A DNA stretch of 10,878 bases from JANNMJ01 sp031397815 (lineage in GTDB: Bacteria > Bacteroidota > Bacteroidia > Cytophagales > Hymenobacteraceae): the NCBI GenBank assembly GCA_031397815.1, contig JANNMJ010000022.1, positions 1 to 10,878 on the forward strand, in the 5' to 3' direction. Under the pieces are notes generated by a model, which was not told the origin of the DNA, ran no database searches, and worked only from the letters and a program-made list of their open reading frames with translations. A program made the position numbers and the translations under genes. Positions within the stretch are counted from its first letter, which is position 1; each line of letters begins with the position of its first letter. This document shows positions 1 through 6,411 of this stretch, in pieces.

Positions 1-38
1 GCGAATAGCCCGCACGGGGCCGGAGCCCCGCGCGATTC
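1..38 (+). repeat. 38-bp repeat, inverted partner of 10688-10725
   Basis: Positions 1-38 are the exact reverse complement of 10688-10725. The unit has its own stem, CGGGGC...GCCCCG. It lies 41 nt downstream of the end of the 1870-aa gene and may continue beyond the window. Positions 39-79 hold nothing else I recognise. It could form a 3'-end hairpin of that gene's transcript. Confidence 0.88.
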
Positions 39-79
39 CATCCGTGCGATTCGCGCCACTCAGTGCGGCCCAACTACTC

Positions 80-3000
80 CTACTTCCGCGCCTGTCCCGA
101 CCCCACTTCCAGCGCCCGCAGGCGGTCGGCAAGGCTTTCCAGAGTGGCGGTGGTTTGGGATTTGTCGGCGGCGGCGCCAGCTTTGAGGGCGGCGTTCTCG
201 GCTTCGAGGGCGGCCACTTTGCGGGCCAGCTCCTGGGTGGCGCTTACGTTGAGGGTGGTGAGGGCGTCGTAATCGACGGAGCGGAAATCGTCGACGAATT
301 TGCCGTAGACGAAGAGGCCTTCGGCGTAGGCTTCGGTGCTGGTGAAGCGGATGGTGTGGGCGTCTATTACCGTCACGTCGGGGTTTAGCTCGGCGTTGGC
401 GGGGGTGTAGAGGCGCATGCGGCCGCCGGTGGCGGGTAGCTCGTGGGGCTTGGCGGTGGTGACGGTCACGAGCCCGTTGGCGAAGCTCACGCGGGTGGCG
501 CGCTCATAGACGTTCGGGAGCGCCTGGAACGAGCGGCTGACGGCGGTCGGGAGCACGGTTTCGACCTCTTGGGCAATCACCTTCTTGATGACACCGGGGG
601 TGTTGTTCACCTGATCGATGTACGTGTAGTCGGTGATGCGGAGGCGGTTGAGGAGGGCGAGATCGGTGGCACGGTCCGAGAGGCCGACGATGTTTTTGAT
701 GCGCCGGTCGGACGTGGTGTTGAGGTTGCCCGCCACGATGAAGCCGCTCACCCACACTTCGCCGCCCTCGAAATAGGCGGTGGTGGGCTTGCTGCCCGAC
801 ATATTGCTGATCGCGTTGAACCCGCTGCCTTGGTTGAAGAACGACGCATTGCCGCTCGCGACGGCGTTGGAGGCGGCGCCCTTGACGTGCAGCGGCGCAA
901 TAGGCGAAGTGGTGCCGATCCCGACGCGGTCGGTGTTCGCCTGAATAATCATCGCCGTGTTGGAGCTCGCGCCGACGCTGAAGCGCAGTCCACCGTTTTC
1001 GATAATGCGCGAGGTGTAATCGACAGAGGTATTGACCGCGAAATCCAAGTACGGCGTGCCGCCGCCGCGCACTTCAATGTTGGCGTTGCCGCTTGCGCCA
1101 CCCGACAGGAATACCCCGCCGACGCTCGGCGTACCGGCTTTCTCGGCCGTGCTTACGCTCAAGCCATTGACGAGGGTCGTGGTGCCGATGCCGACTTGGT
1201 TATCCTTGTTCCAGCTGAGGATGGCGCGCGAGCCGCCGTCCTTGGTGCCGAGCATCCCGCCGGTGAAACCGTACAGCACGGGGCCGTCGGGGTTGGCGGT
1301 GCCCCAGAGCTTGCCGCCGCCGTACCAGCCGAGGCCGTGGTTGGCGTCGCGAAGCAGCAGGTCGTAGGTCGAGTTGATGAGGGCGGTGCCGTTGACTTCG
1401 AGCTTGTAGTTGGGCGTGGGCGTGCCGAGGCCGAGGTTGCCGTTCTGCAAGAGCGTCATCAGCGTCGTGTTGACGGTAGAGGCGGCGTTGTACGTCGCCC
1501 ACTGGAACCGCTTGTTAGCGATGGCGGGCACGCCGAACGTGAGCGCTTCGGATTCCATAAACAACCCCCAGCGCCCGGCGCCATTGTAGTTGCCGCTGCT
1601 GAACACGTCGTAGCCGCGCGTGATGAGCGGGCGGTCCTGCCCGTTGAGCACCACGCCGAGGCTGCCATTCACGTAGGCGTTGCTGCTGATGGTTTGGGTG
1701 CCGCTCACGGTGCTGTTGCCGCCTACCGTGCTGTTGCCGGTTACGCTGCTGGTGCCCGCCGTGAGCAGGCCGCCGACCGTGCCGCTACCGCCGACGTTGA
1801 AGCTCGCGCCCGTCTGGGTGGTCGTAGTGTTTTGGATGAAGTTGCTGGTCAGCGCGGCCGTGGTCTGGGTGGTGCCGTCGGGGAAGATGAGGCCGTTGCC
1901 GGTGGTGCTGATTTTGACGTTGCCGTTGACTACATCGAGCTTCTCCGAGGGAGTCGCCGTGCCGAGGCCCATTTGCCCGGTGGGCAGCACGGTCAGGAGG
2001 CGGGCGCCGTTCGGGGTGGCGACGTAGCTTTTGAAGGCCCAGTCGGTGAACGGGTCCGACCAGAACCGTCCGCCCGCGTAGGGGTTGTTACCGCCGCCGT
2101 CCCACCAGATGTTTGAACCCGCCGCCGCGGTCAGCCGGAAGGTGTACTGCTGGCCAGCCGTCACGGGCACGGGCGTGGTCAGCACGAACTGCTGGAAGCC
2201 CGCATTACCCACCTGCTGATACGTAACGGCCTGCGAGCTTAGCAGGGCGCCGCTGATGCCTTCGCCCGCATAGATGCTCAGCTGACCAGCGGCCGCAGGA
2301 TTCCCGACGCTCGGCCCGACACTCGGGTCGAGCTGAACCAGAGTCCCCGTGATGCCCGCCGTAAACGACTGCCAATTGTCAACTACCGTCGCGCTGCCGT
2401 TACGGATGAGCTGCTGCTGATCGAGGGTGGTGGTGGTGGCGCCGCTGGCGCCCAGCACTTCAATGCCGCCGGGCATCCCGTTGGTACCCACCTGCAAGGT
2501 GCCCTGCACGCGGGCGGTGCCCACCACGTCGAGCTTCTGGCCGGGGCTGCTGGTGCCGATGCCCACGTTGCCGCCGTTGTAGTAGTAGTTGGTGCCGCTC
2601 ACATCCCACGCCCCGCTGATGTTGGCGCCGTCGAGGGTAGGCGCGGGATAGTCCTGCGGCAGCGAGATGGTCAGCGAACCGTTACCGGAGCTGACGCCAG
2701 CGATCAGCCGAGTATCGGCGGTGCCCGTGGGAGTTACCCACGACGAGCCGCCGCCGCCGCCGCTGCCCCGCGCGCCGGAGCCGCCGTAGAGGCCGCCGCC
2801 GCCCGCGCCGCCGCTGAAAAAGTCGCTATCGCCGCCCAGCCCCAAGCTGCCGACCACCGGCGCCGCGCTATACCCGACCGGCTGGCCGCCGCTCTGCTGG
2901 GTAGCACCGCCGCCGGGCGTGCTGCCCACGCCGTTGCTGCCATTCGGCGCGCCGCCGTCGCCGCCGATGTTGCCCGTGATGTAGGCCGAGCCGCCGCCGC

Positions 3001-5692
3001 CGGCCGCTACCACCAGCCGGTTGGTTAGGGCCGTGCCGCCGCGCCGTAGGTCGGTGGCACCGCCCCCGCCGCCACCGCCGCCCCGCGCGTTGCCGCCGCC
3101 GTTCCAGCCGCCGGGTCCGGCCCCGTTGCCCGTATTGAAACCGCCAGTGCCGCCCACGTACACGTTCAGGGTTTCGCCGGGGGTTACGGTCAGCACGGTT
3201 TGCGCTTGAGCGCCTTTACCGCCCGGATAGACATTGTTGCCGATCACGAGCGTGCCGCCGACGGCGCCGTTGGCCGTCACCACCACACTCGTCACGCCCG
3301 CCGGAATGGTGTACGTCTGCACCGCGCCGGTGTAGGCGAACGTGGCGAGCGCCGTCCCCAGCGGGATGCCCTGCGTCACGGTGGAAGTCGCTTCCCACTC
3401 GGTGCCGTTCCAAGTGTTTATCTGATTCGTGGTGGTGTTGTAGATGATTAAGCCGGCAGCCGGGCTGCCGATGTTGTTGCGCTCGGTCGCGGTCATGCGC
3501 GGCGGCAGGAAGCCCTGCGTGGTGCTCGTGACGGCCAACGCCGCCGAGGCCGGAGCCGCGCCGCCCACCCCTACGCCGCTCCCGGGGCCGACGAGTAGCT
3601 GCGGAGTGACGCTGCCGCCCGCGTGGAAGCCCAGCCCGCTGCTGCTCGACTGGATGCGGGCGCTGAAATCAGACGGGAGGTCGTTGGCGAAATCGAGGTA
3701 CGGGGCGCCGTTGGCGCTGCGCAGCTCGATGTTGGGGTTGCCCGTGGCGCCGCCCGACAGGTACACGCCGCTCGCGTCCGAGACCGCCGCCTTTTCCGGA
3801 GTCCGCACATGCAGGCCCGCGCCGGGGGTGGTGGTGCCGATCCCGACGTTGCCGTCGCGCGTCCAGTGCAGCACGGCTTGCACGTTGGTGCCGTTCCAGA
3901 CGCCGAGCTGCCCGCCCGCACTGCCGTAAAGCTGCGGCCCATCACTGCCGCTGCTGTAGCGCAGGCCGTGGTAAAAGTCGGAGGAGGAGCGGAGCAGGAG
4001 GGGGTTGTCGTTGAGGGCGAGTATGCGGGTGGCTTCGTGGTTGCCGAGGTTATCGGCGATGCTGCTGACGGGCGCGGCGCTCAGGTTGCCGCTGTTGTCG
4101 GTGGTCACGATCTGCGTGCCGCCACCCGCGAAGCCGCTCACCCGCATCAGTCCGGCGGTGGTAATCCGCAGGCGCTCGACTTCGGCGCCCGCCGTGCCGG
4201 TGGTCATAATCACTTCGCCGCCCTCGCGCCCCGCCAGAATGAGGCGCTTGCCGTTGGACCGCAGCACGGCGTCGCCGGTCTGGGCTACATCGGAGTACTG
4301 ACCGTTGCCATTCGCAAGGGCCAGATTCAACGAGCTGGTAGCGTTGCTGATGCCCACGCCCACCGGCGAAGTGGCGGTCAGCTGAATGCTCCCGTTGACA
4401 ATCTGAAGCTTCTCGGTGGGCGTGCCGCTGGTGCCGAGGCCGAGGCGCCCGCTGAGCGTTACATCGCCGCTGTTGTCGATGCGGATACCGTTGGTGTTGC
4501 CGGGCGCATTGCTCAGCCAGTTGCCGTTGAGGCCGACGTTCGTAGTAGCAATGTGATTGCCGAGGTTATCACCGGCGACATTGATGAAGTTCGACGCATC
4601 CAAGGCGGGCGCCGCATAATCCGGTACGGGCGTGAGCGTGACGGAGCCATCCCCGCCGCCCGTAGCGGTCTCGGTCAGCACCAGCGTGGCATCGGTGGGC
4701 GTGATCCACGACGACCCACCGCCGCCGGCACCGTCGCCGAAGTACGTGTTCCCTTGAATCACGACCGACACGCCGCCGCCGTTGCCGCCGTAGTAGCCGC
4801 CGCCGCCGCCGCCGCTGAAGTAGCTGTGGCTGGCGCCGCCTTGGCCGAGGCTGCCGGGGCTGTAAGCGGCACCGGGGCTGGCGGAGCTAGGGCCGGGGCC
4901 GGTCTGGGTACCGCCCCGCCCGCCCGCGACAGAGCTCGTGCTGTTGAGGCCGGAACCGCCGGTGGGGTAGCCGCCCGCGCCGCCAACGCCTGTCAGGCCA
5001 GCAGCGCCGCTACCGGCACCGGCACCGCCACCACCACCCGCCGCCGTGAGAAGGCGGTCGGTGAGGGCGGAACCGCGCCGCACATCGGAAGCCCCGCCGC
5101 CGCCGCCGCCGAAGGTGCTGCCGCCGTTCCCGCCGTTGCCGCCGCCGTTGAAGCCGCCCGTCGTACTCACTCCCGCGCCCCCTACGTTGATGGTCAGGGT
5201 CTCGCCCGCCGTCACCGCAATAGACGCCTTCAGCCGACCACCCGCCCCGCCCGGCGCAGCGTAACCCTGCGTCACGCTGCTGCTACCGCCCTCCGCGCCA
5301 CGCGCATCGACGATGAGGCGCGACGTTCCCGCTGGCACCACATAAGAGTAAGTACCGGGCGTAGTGTACGTCCCGACCACGATGGTCCGGGGCGGCTCAT
5401 TGAGAAGGGTTTCGGTCCAGGTGACGCCGTTCCAGGTGTTGAGCTTGCCCGTGGTGGTGTTGTACACGGTCAGGCCCGCCGCATCGGCGCCCGGCGCGAT
5501 GGCGTCGCGCTCAGGCTGCGTCATGCGCGGCGGCAGCAAGCCCTTGGTGGTGCTCTTCACTTCCAGCGCCGCCTTGGCGTGGGGCGCAGTGGTGCCGATC
5601 CCCACCTGCGCCACGGCAGGCAAGAGGCTACCAAAAACCAACGCCAGCACCGCCAGCGACCGACCGAAAACGTGAGAGGAGAAGTGAGGCAT
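80..5692 (-). CDS. Giant secreted fibre/adhesin-like protein with two ALK-type glycine-rich domains and an intact peptidase S74 chaperone domain
   Basis: This 1870-aa protein starts with a signal peptide (about 1-29, hydrophobic LAVLALVFGSLLPAVAQ), so it is exported; there is no lipobox cysteine and no recognisable T9SS sorting domain. Visible order: LPPRM/NTWNG segment (30-97); glycine-rich domain 1 (about 104-355); VGIGTT-type fibre repeats with DNLGNH motifs (about 360-700); second LPPRM/NTWNG segment (705-770); glycine-rich domain 2 (783-1010); a beta-sandwich-like segment (about 1093-1226); a short TV/TG beta repeat (1300-1345); a block shared with the paralogue (1346-1423); S74 domain from about 1659. 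The S74 motif SDRRIK carries Ser1661 and Lys1666, the spacing of the autocleavage dyad in phage endosialidases. A C-terminal coiled coil (about 1820-1866) follows. The protein contains no cysteine. The start is the ATG directly before the signal peptide; no Shine-Dalgarno is visible, as usual in Bacteroidota. A trimeric surface adhesin is inferred; ligand and anchoring are unknown. Confidence 0.93.
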   Translation of the reverse strand: MPHFSSHVFGRSLAVLALVFGSLLPAVAQVGIGTTAPHAKAALEVKSTTKGLLPPRMTQPERDAIAPGADAAGLTVYNTTTGKLNTWNGVTWTETLLNEPPRTIVVGTYTTPGTYSYVVPAGTSRLIVDARGAEGGSSSVTQGYAAPGGAGGRLKASIAVTAGETLTINVGGAGVSTTGGFNGGGNGGNGGSTFGGGGGGASDVRRGSALTDRLLTAAGGGGGAGAGSGAAGLTGVGGAGGYPTGGSGLNSTSSVAGGRGGTQTGPGPSSASPGAAYSPGSLGQGGASHSYFSGGGGGGYYGGNGGGVSVVIQGNTYFGDGAGGGGSSWITPTDATLVLTETATGGGDGSVTLTPVPDYAAPALDASNFINVAGDNLGNHIATTNVGLNGNWLSNAPGNTNGIRIDNSGDVTLSGRLGLGTSGTPTEKLQIVNGSIQLTATSPVGVGISNATSSLNLALANGNGQYSDVAQTGDAVLRSNGKRLILAGREGGEVIMTTGTAGAEVERLRITTAGLMRVSGFAGGGTQIVTTDNSGNLSAAPVSSIADNLGNHEATRILALNDNPLLLRSSSDFYHGLRYSSGSDGPQLYGSAGGQLGVWNGTNVQAVLHWTRDGNVGIGTTTPGAGLHVRTPEKAAVSDASGVYLSGGATGNPNIELRSANGAPYLDFANDLPSDFSARIQSSSSGLGFHAGGSVTPQLLVGPGSGVGVGGAAPASAALAVTSTTQGFLPPRMTATERNNIGSPAAGLIIYNTTTNQINTWNGTEWEATSTVTQGIPLGTALATFAYTGAVQTYTIPAGVTSVVVTANGAVGGTLVIGNNVYPGGKGAQAQTVLTVTPGETLNVYVGGTGGFNTGNGAGPGGWNGGGNARGGGGGGGGATDLRRGGTALTNRLVVAAGGGGSAYITGNIGGDGGAPNGSNGVGSTPGGGATQQSGGQPVGYSAAPVVGSLGLGGDSDFFSGGAGGGGLYGGSGARGSGGGGGSSWVTPTGTADTRLIAGVSSGNGSLTISLPQDYPAPTLDGANISGAWDVSGTNYYYNGGNVGIGTSSPGQKLDVVGTARVQGTLQVGTNGMPGGIEVLGASGATTTTLDQQQLIRNGSATVVDNWQSFTAGITGTLVQLDPSVGPSVGNPAAAGQLSIYAGEGISGALLSSQAVTYQQVGNAGFQQFVLTTPVPVTAGQQYTFRLTAAAGSNIWWDGGGNNPYAGGRFWSDPFTDWAFKSYVATPNGARLLTVLPTGQMGLGTATPSEKLDVVNGNVKISTTGNGLIFPDGTTQTTAALTSNFIQNTTTTQTGASFNVGGSGTVGGLLTAGTSSVTGNSTVGGNSTVSGTQTISSNAYVNGSLGVVLNGQDRPLITRGYDVFSSGNYNGAGRWGLFMESEALTFGVPAIANKRFQWATYNAASTVNTTLMTLLQNGNLGLGTPTPNYKLEVNGTALINSTYDLLLRDANHGLGWYGGGKLWGTANPDGPVLYGFTGGMLGTKDGGSRAILSWNKDNQVGIGTTTLVNGLSVSTAEKAGTPSVGGVFLSGGASGNANIEVRGGGTPYLDFAVNTSVDYTSRIIENGGLRFSVGASSNTAMIIQANTDRVGIGTTSPIAPLHVKGAASNAVASGNASFFNQGSGFNAISNMSGSKPTTAYFEGGEVWVSGFIVAGNLNTTSDRRIKNIVGLSDRATDLALLNRLRITDYTYIDQVNNTPGVIKKVIAQEVETVLPTAVSRSFQALPNVYERATRVSFANGLVTVTTAKPHELPATGGRMRLYTPANAELNPDVTVIDAHTIRFTSTEAYAEGLFVYGKFVDDFRSVDYDALTTLNVSATQELARKVAALEAENAALKAGAAADKSQTTATLESLADRLRALEVGSGQARK
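83..718 (-). other. Peptidase S74-type intramolecular chaperone domain with inserted subdomain, intact copy
   Basis: Residues about 1659-1870. The motif TTSDRRIKNI gives Ser1661 and Lys1666, matching the Ser-Lys autoproteolytic pair of phage endosialidase tails, where cleavage falls just before the serine. After IAQEVETVLP comes an insert of roughly 75 residues (about 1725-1800, VSFANGLVTVTTAKPHELP to EGLFVYGKFV), then DFRSVDYDALTTLNVSATQEL and a coiled coil. The released C-terminal piece would be about 210 aa. Confidence 0.82.
1424..1657 (-). repeat. Shared ~78-aa block, copy in the 1870-aa gene
   Basis: Residues 1346-1423 contain GQDRPLITRGYDVFSSGNY, AGRWGLFMES and LTFGVPAIANKRFQWATYN. This is the partner of the block at 7102-7338. 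The sequence before it differs between the genes (a TV/TG beta repeat here, a VGIGTSTP segment there), so the match is module-sized rather than gene-wide. Confidence 0.88.
2015..2416 (-). other. Beta-sandwich-like domain inserted in the 1870-aa protein, absent from the paralogue
   Basis: Residues about 1093-1226 read as a compact domain: QSFTAGITGTLVQLD, then LSIYAGEGISGALLSSQ, QQFVLTTPVPVTAGQQYTF, and an aromatic and Asn-rich end with IWWDGGGNNPYAGG and DWAFKSYV. The rhythm of strands with PVxVTAGQxYTFRL is typical of extracellular jelly-roll domains that cap or bind. I cannot name the family. The exposed Trp and Tyr cluster would suit ligand binding, which is inference only. Confidence 0.5.
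2663..3346 (-). other. Glycine-rich domain 2 (ALK/LTK-GRD-like) of the 1870-aa protein
   Basis: Residues about 783-1010. It shows the landmark series FAYTGAVQTYTIPAG, ETLNVYVGG, GGGGGGGGATDLRRG, RLVVAAGGGG, GGAGGGGLYGGSG, GGGGGSSWVTP and GNGSLTIS. It is preceded by its own LPPRM...NTTTNQINTWNG segment, as in the other three copies in this window. Its DNA for LTVTPGETLNVYVGG closely matches the copies at about 7990-8025 and 9950-9985, which points to duplication or conversion between modules. Confidence 0.72.
4628..5383 (-). other. Glycine-rich domain 1 (ALK/LTK-GRD-like) of the 1870-aa protein
   Basis: Residues about 104-355. The order of landmarks is a beta start (YSYVVPAGTSRLIVDARGAE), then ETLTINVGG, GGGGGGASDVRRG, RLLTAAGGGGG, GGGGGGYYGGNGGG, GGGGSSWITP and GDGSVTLT. 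The same sequence of landmarks occurs in the glycine-rich domain of human ALK (VP..G.Y, LYILVG, GGGGGGATYVF, LIIAAGGGG, GGGGGGYIGG, FISP, GHGEVNI). From that family I infer a beta-sandwich carrying packed polyglycine-II helices. It contains the CCG tracts (CCG)6 at 4797-4814 and 5094-5111. Confidence 0.72.
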
Positions 5693-5738
5693 AGGGCAAA
5701 CGCAATGAGCGCCGACCGGCTCGGTGCCAATCAGCGGT

Positions 5739-5789
5739 ACAAAGGTCCCGGCCTAGGACACGCGGCGGTAGCGCATAACGATGCGACAA
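5739..5789 (-). promoter_or_regulatory. Conserved upstream block, probable promoter region of the 1870-aa gene
   Basis: This 51-nt block aligns without gaps to 10530-10580 upstream of the paralogue, with only about seven differences, although the sequence between block and ATG differs. On the coding strand it runs from TTGTCGCATCGTTATGCGCT to GGGACCTTTGT. The GACCTTTG near its 3' end resembles the Bacteroidota -7 element TANNTTTG in six of the eight positions that matter less one (A and TTTG match, the first T does not). No convincing -33 box at the usual distance is visible. It ends 46 nt before the start codon. Confidence 0.55.
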
Positions 5790-5812
5790 AGGAGGGGCGG
5801 GGAGGGTTGCGC

Positions 5813-5916
5813 GGCGCGGCGTGTAGCCCGGGGTAGTCGGCGCAAAGCGCCGCCAACCCCGGGCTGTGGAAAAGAACCCCGGTGGGGTTCGCATCACGCA
5901 ATCAATCGGGGAACCC
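5813..5916. repeat. REP/BIME-like repeat cluster, copy 1
   Basis: These 104 nt match 10775-10878 without gaps, about 93 identical positions. The copy contains a long hairpin (5825-5865: AGCCCGGGGT pairs with ACCCCGGGCT, inner CGGCGC pairs with GCGCCG) and a GAACCCC-ggt-GGGGTTC hairpin (5874-5890). It then enters the second GAACCCC hairpin, which completes at 5927. Six of the 11 differences fall in the spacer between the two GAACCCC hairpins, which is what selection on structure or repeat spread would leave. No RAYT transposase gene is in the window. Confidence 0.85.
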
Positions 5917-5927
5917 CAACGGGGTTC
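5911..5927. repeat. GAACCCC-aac-GGGGTTC hairpin
   Basis: A perfect 7-bp stem with a 3-nt loop. It is also the inverse of the hairpin at 5874-5890 (GAACCCC-ggt-GGGGTTC), so the pair could form one larger stem as well, a BIME-like arrangement. Confidence 0.8.
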
Positions 5928-5936
5928 TTCTCCAAA

Positions 5937-5971
5937 GCCCGGGGTTGATTTCGCAGAAATCTACCCCGGGC
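5937..5971. repeat. Long hairpin with GCCCGGGGT arms and GATTTC-gca-GAAATC core
   Basis: GCCCGGGGT (5937-5945) pairs with ACCCCGGGC (5963-5971). After a T/T mismatch, GATTTC (5947-5952) pairs with GAAATC (5956-5961) around a GCA loop. It uses the same GCCCGGGGT arm as the hairpin at 5825-5865, so both belong to one repeat family. A related hairpin lies at 10657-10682. Confidence 0.85.
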
Positions 5972-5977
5972 ACCCAC

Positions 5978-6206
5978 GCTGGCGCGCGTTTGGGTCGACC
6001 GCAGGGAGACCTAACGCGTGTCTGACCGGGTGGCGCGTCTGTGACGCGCATTCGCGTCAGCGAACAACCGACGTGGCATTGGCGCAACCTGTTTGAGGTG
6101 ACTATACCGCCGTAATTCGTCGCGTTCCGCGCCGGTGCGTCACAGGCGCACACCCCGGCTAGACACGCGTTAGCTCGACCTTCGGTCGACCCAAACGCGC
6201 GCCAGC
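5978..6206. repeat. 229-bp imperfect palindrome between the two genes
   Basis: The outer 24 bp are perfect inverted arms (5978-6001 and 6183-6206, beginning GCTGGCGCGCGTTTGGGTCG). After 10 unpaired nt on each side come 12-bp arms TAACGCGTGTCT (6012-6023, 6161-6172), then CTGTGACGC (6039-6047, 6137-6145). All pairs share one axis without gaps, while the inner ~80 nt are largely unpaired. No target-site duplication is evident and there is no ORF with a credible product. It could be a MITE-like element or a structured RNA; I cannot decide. Confidence 0.8.
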
Positions 6207-6222
6207 AGGATGGATGTGGGCC

Positions 6223-6276
6223 GGATACCCCGAAGGGGTTTTATCCTTGAAGCCCGGGGTAGCCTTCGGCAACCCC
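6223..6276 (-). terminator. Two hairpins directly after the ancestral stop of the 1352-aa gene
   Basis: On the coding strand the TAA at 6277-6279 is followed at once by hairpin GGGGTtGCC-gaa-GGCtACCCC (6276-6256) and then by GGATaaaACCCC-ttc-GGGGTATCC (6246-6223). There is no U-run, so this is not a classical intrinsic terminator; a role in transcript ending or 3'-end protection is inferred from position. Their tight placement against the TAA supports the 1397-aa frame as the original gene end. Confidence 0.5.
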
Positions 6277-6411
6277 TTACTTCCGCGTCGACCCCACCCC
6301 CGCTTCCAACGCCCGCAACCGCGCCTCGAAGCTTTCGGTGTTGGCTTCGGCGGCGGTGGCGCGGGCTTTCAGGGCGTCAATCTCAGCGCGCTGGGCGTCG
6401 ATGAGCTTCTG
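6277..6411 (-). pseudogene. Orphaned in-frame C-terminal coiled-coil tail of the 1352-aa fibre gene
   Basis: Reading on in the same frame past the TAG at 6412-6414 gives 44 codons and a TAA at 6277-6279. The peptide starts QKLIDAQRAEIDALKAR and ends RLRALEAGVGSTRK. The paralogue ends RLRALEVGSGQARK after a similar coiled coil, so this is the true ancestral C terminus. The stop would be CAG (Gln) with a single T-to-C change on the coding strand. In S74 chaperones the C-terminal helices help trimerise the fibre, so loss of this tail is expected to matter. No start codon or upstream signal suggests that it is translated independently. Confidence 0.88.

Larger units (their letters stand above)
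5693..6276. other. Intergenic region without a gene
   Basis: The 584 nt between the ancestral TAA of one gene and the ATG of the other hold the 51-nt upstream block, the REP-like cluster, the GATTTC hairpin, the 229-bp palindrome and the two stop-proximal hairpins. Open frames across it read through palindromes and show no protein family, signal or codon pattern of a gene. No tRNA-like cloverleaf or recognisable riboswitch is visible. Confidence 0.8.

Noticed and set aside
16..31. CGGGGC...GCCCCG stem after the 1870-aa gene as an intrinsic terminator
   Set aside because: The stem lacks a following U-run on the coding strand and belongs to a repeat also found upstream of the other gene, so I list it only as a repeat.
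443..2116. 557-aa plus-strand open frame
   Set aside because: It is antisense to the 1870-aa gene, has no family motif or signal, and arises because high GC at third positions removes stop codons from the opposite strand.
5788..5797. AAAGGAGGGG, a strong Shine-Dalgarno-like string on the plus strand
   Set aside because: No plus-strand gene follows it, and Bacteroidota genes seldom use such sites.
3623..5836. 737-aa plus-strand open frame
   Set aside because: It is antisense to the glycine-rich coding region; its low-complexity Ala/Val/Arg content is the complement of Gly codons, and it runs into intergenic repeats.
5978..6206. Palindrome as a complete insertion sequence
   Set aside because: At 229 bp it has no transposase and no visible target-site duplication; at most it would be a MITE-like element.
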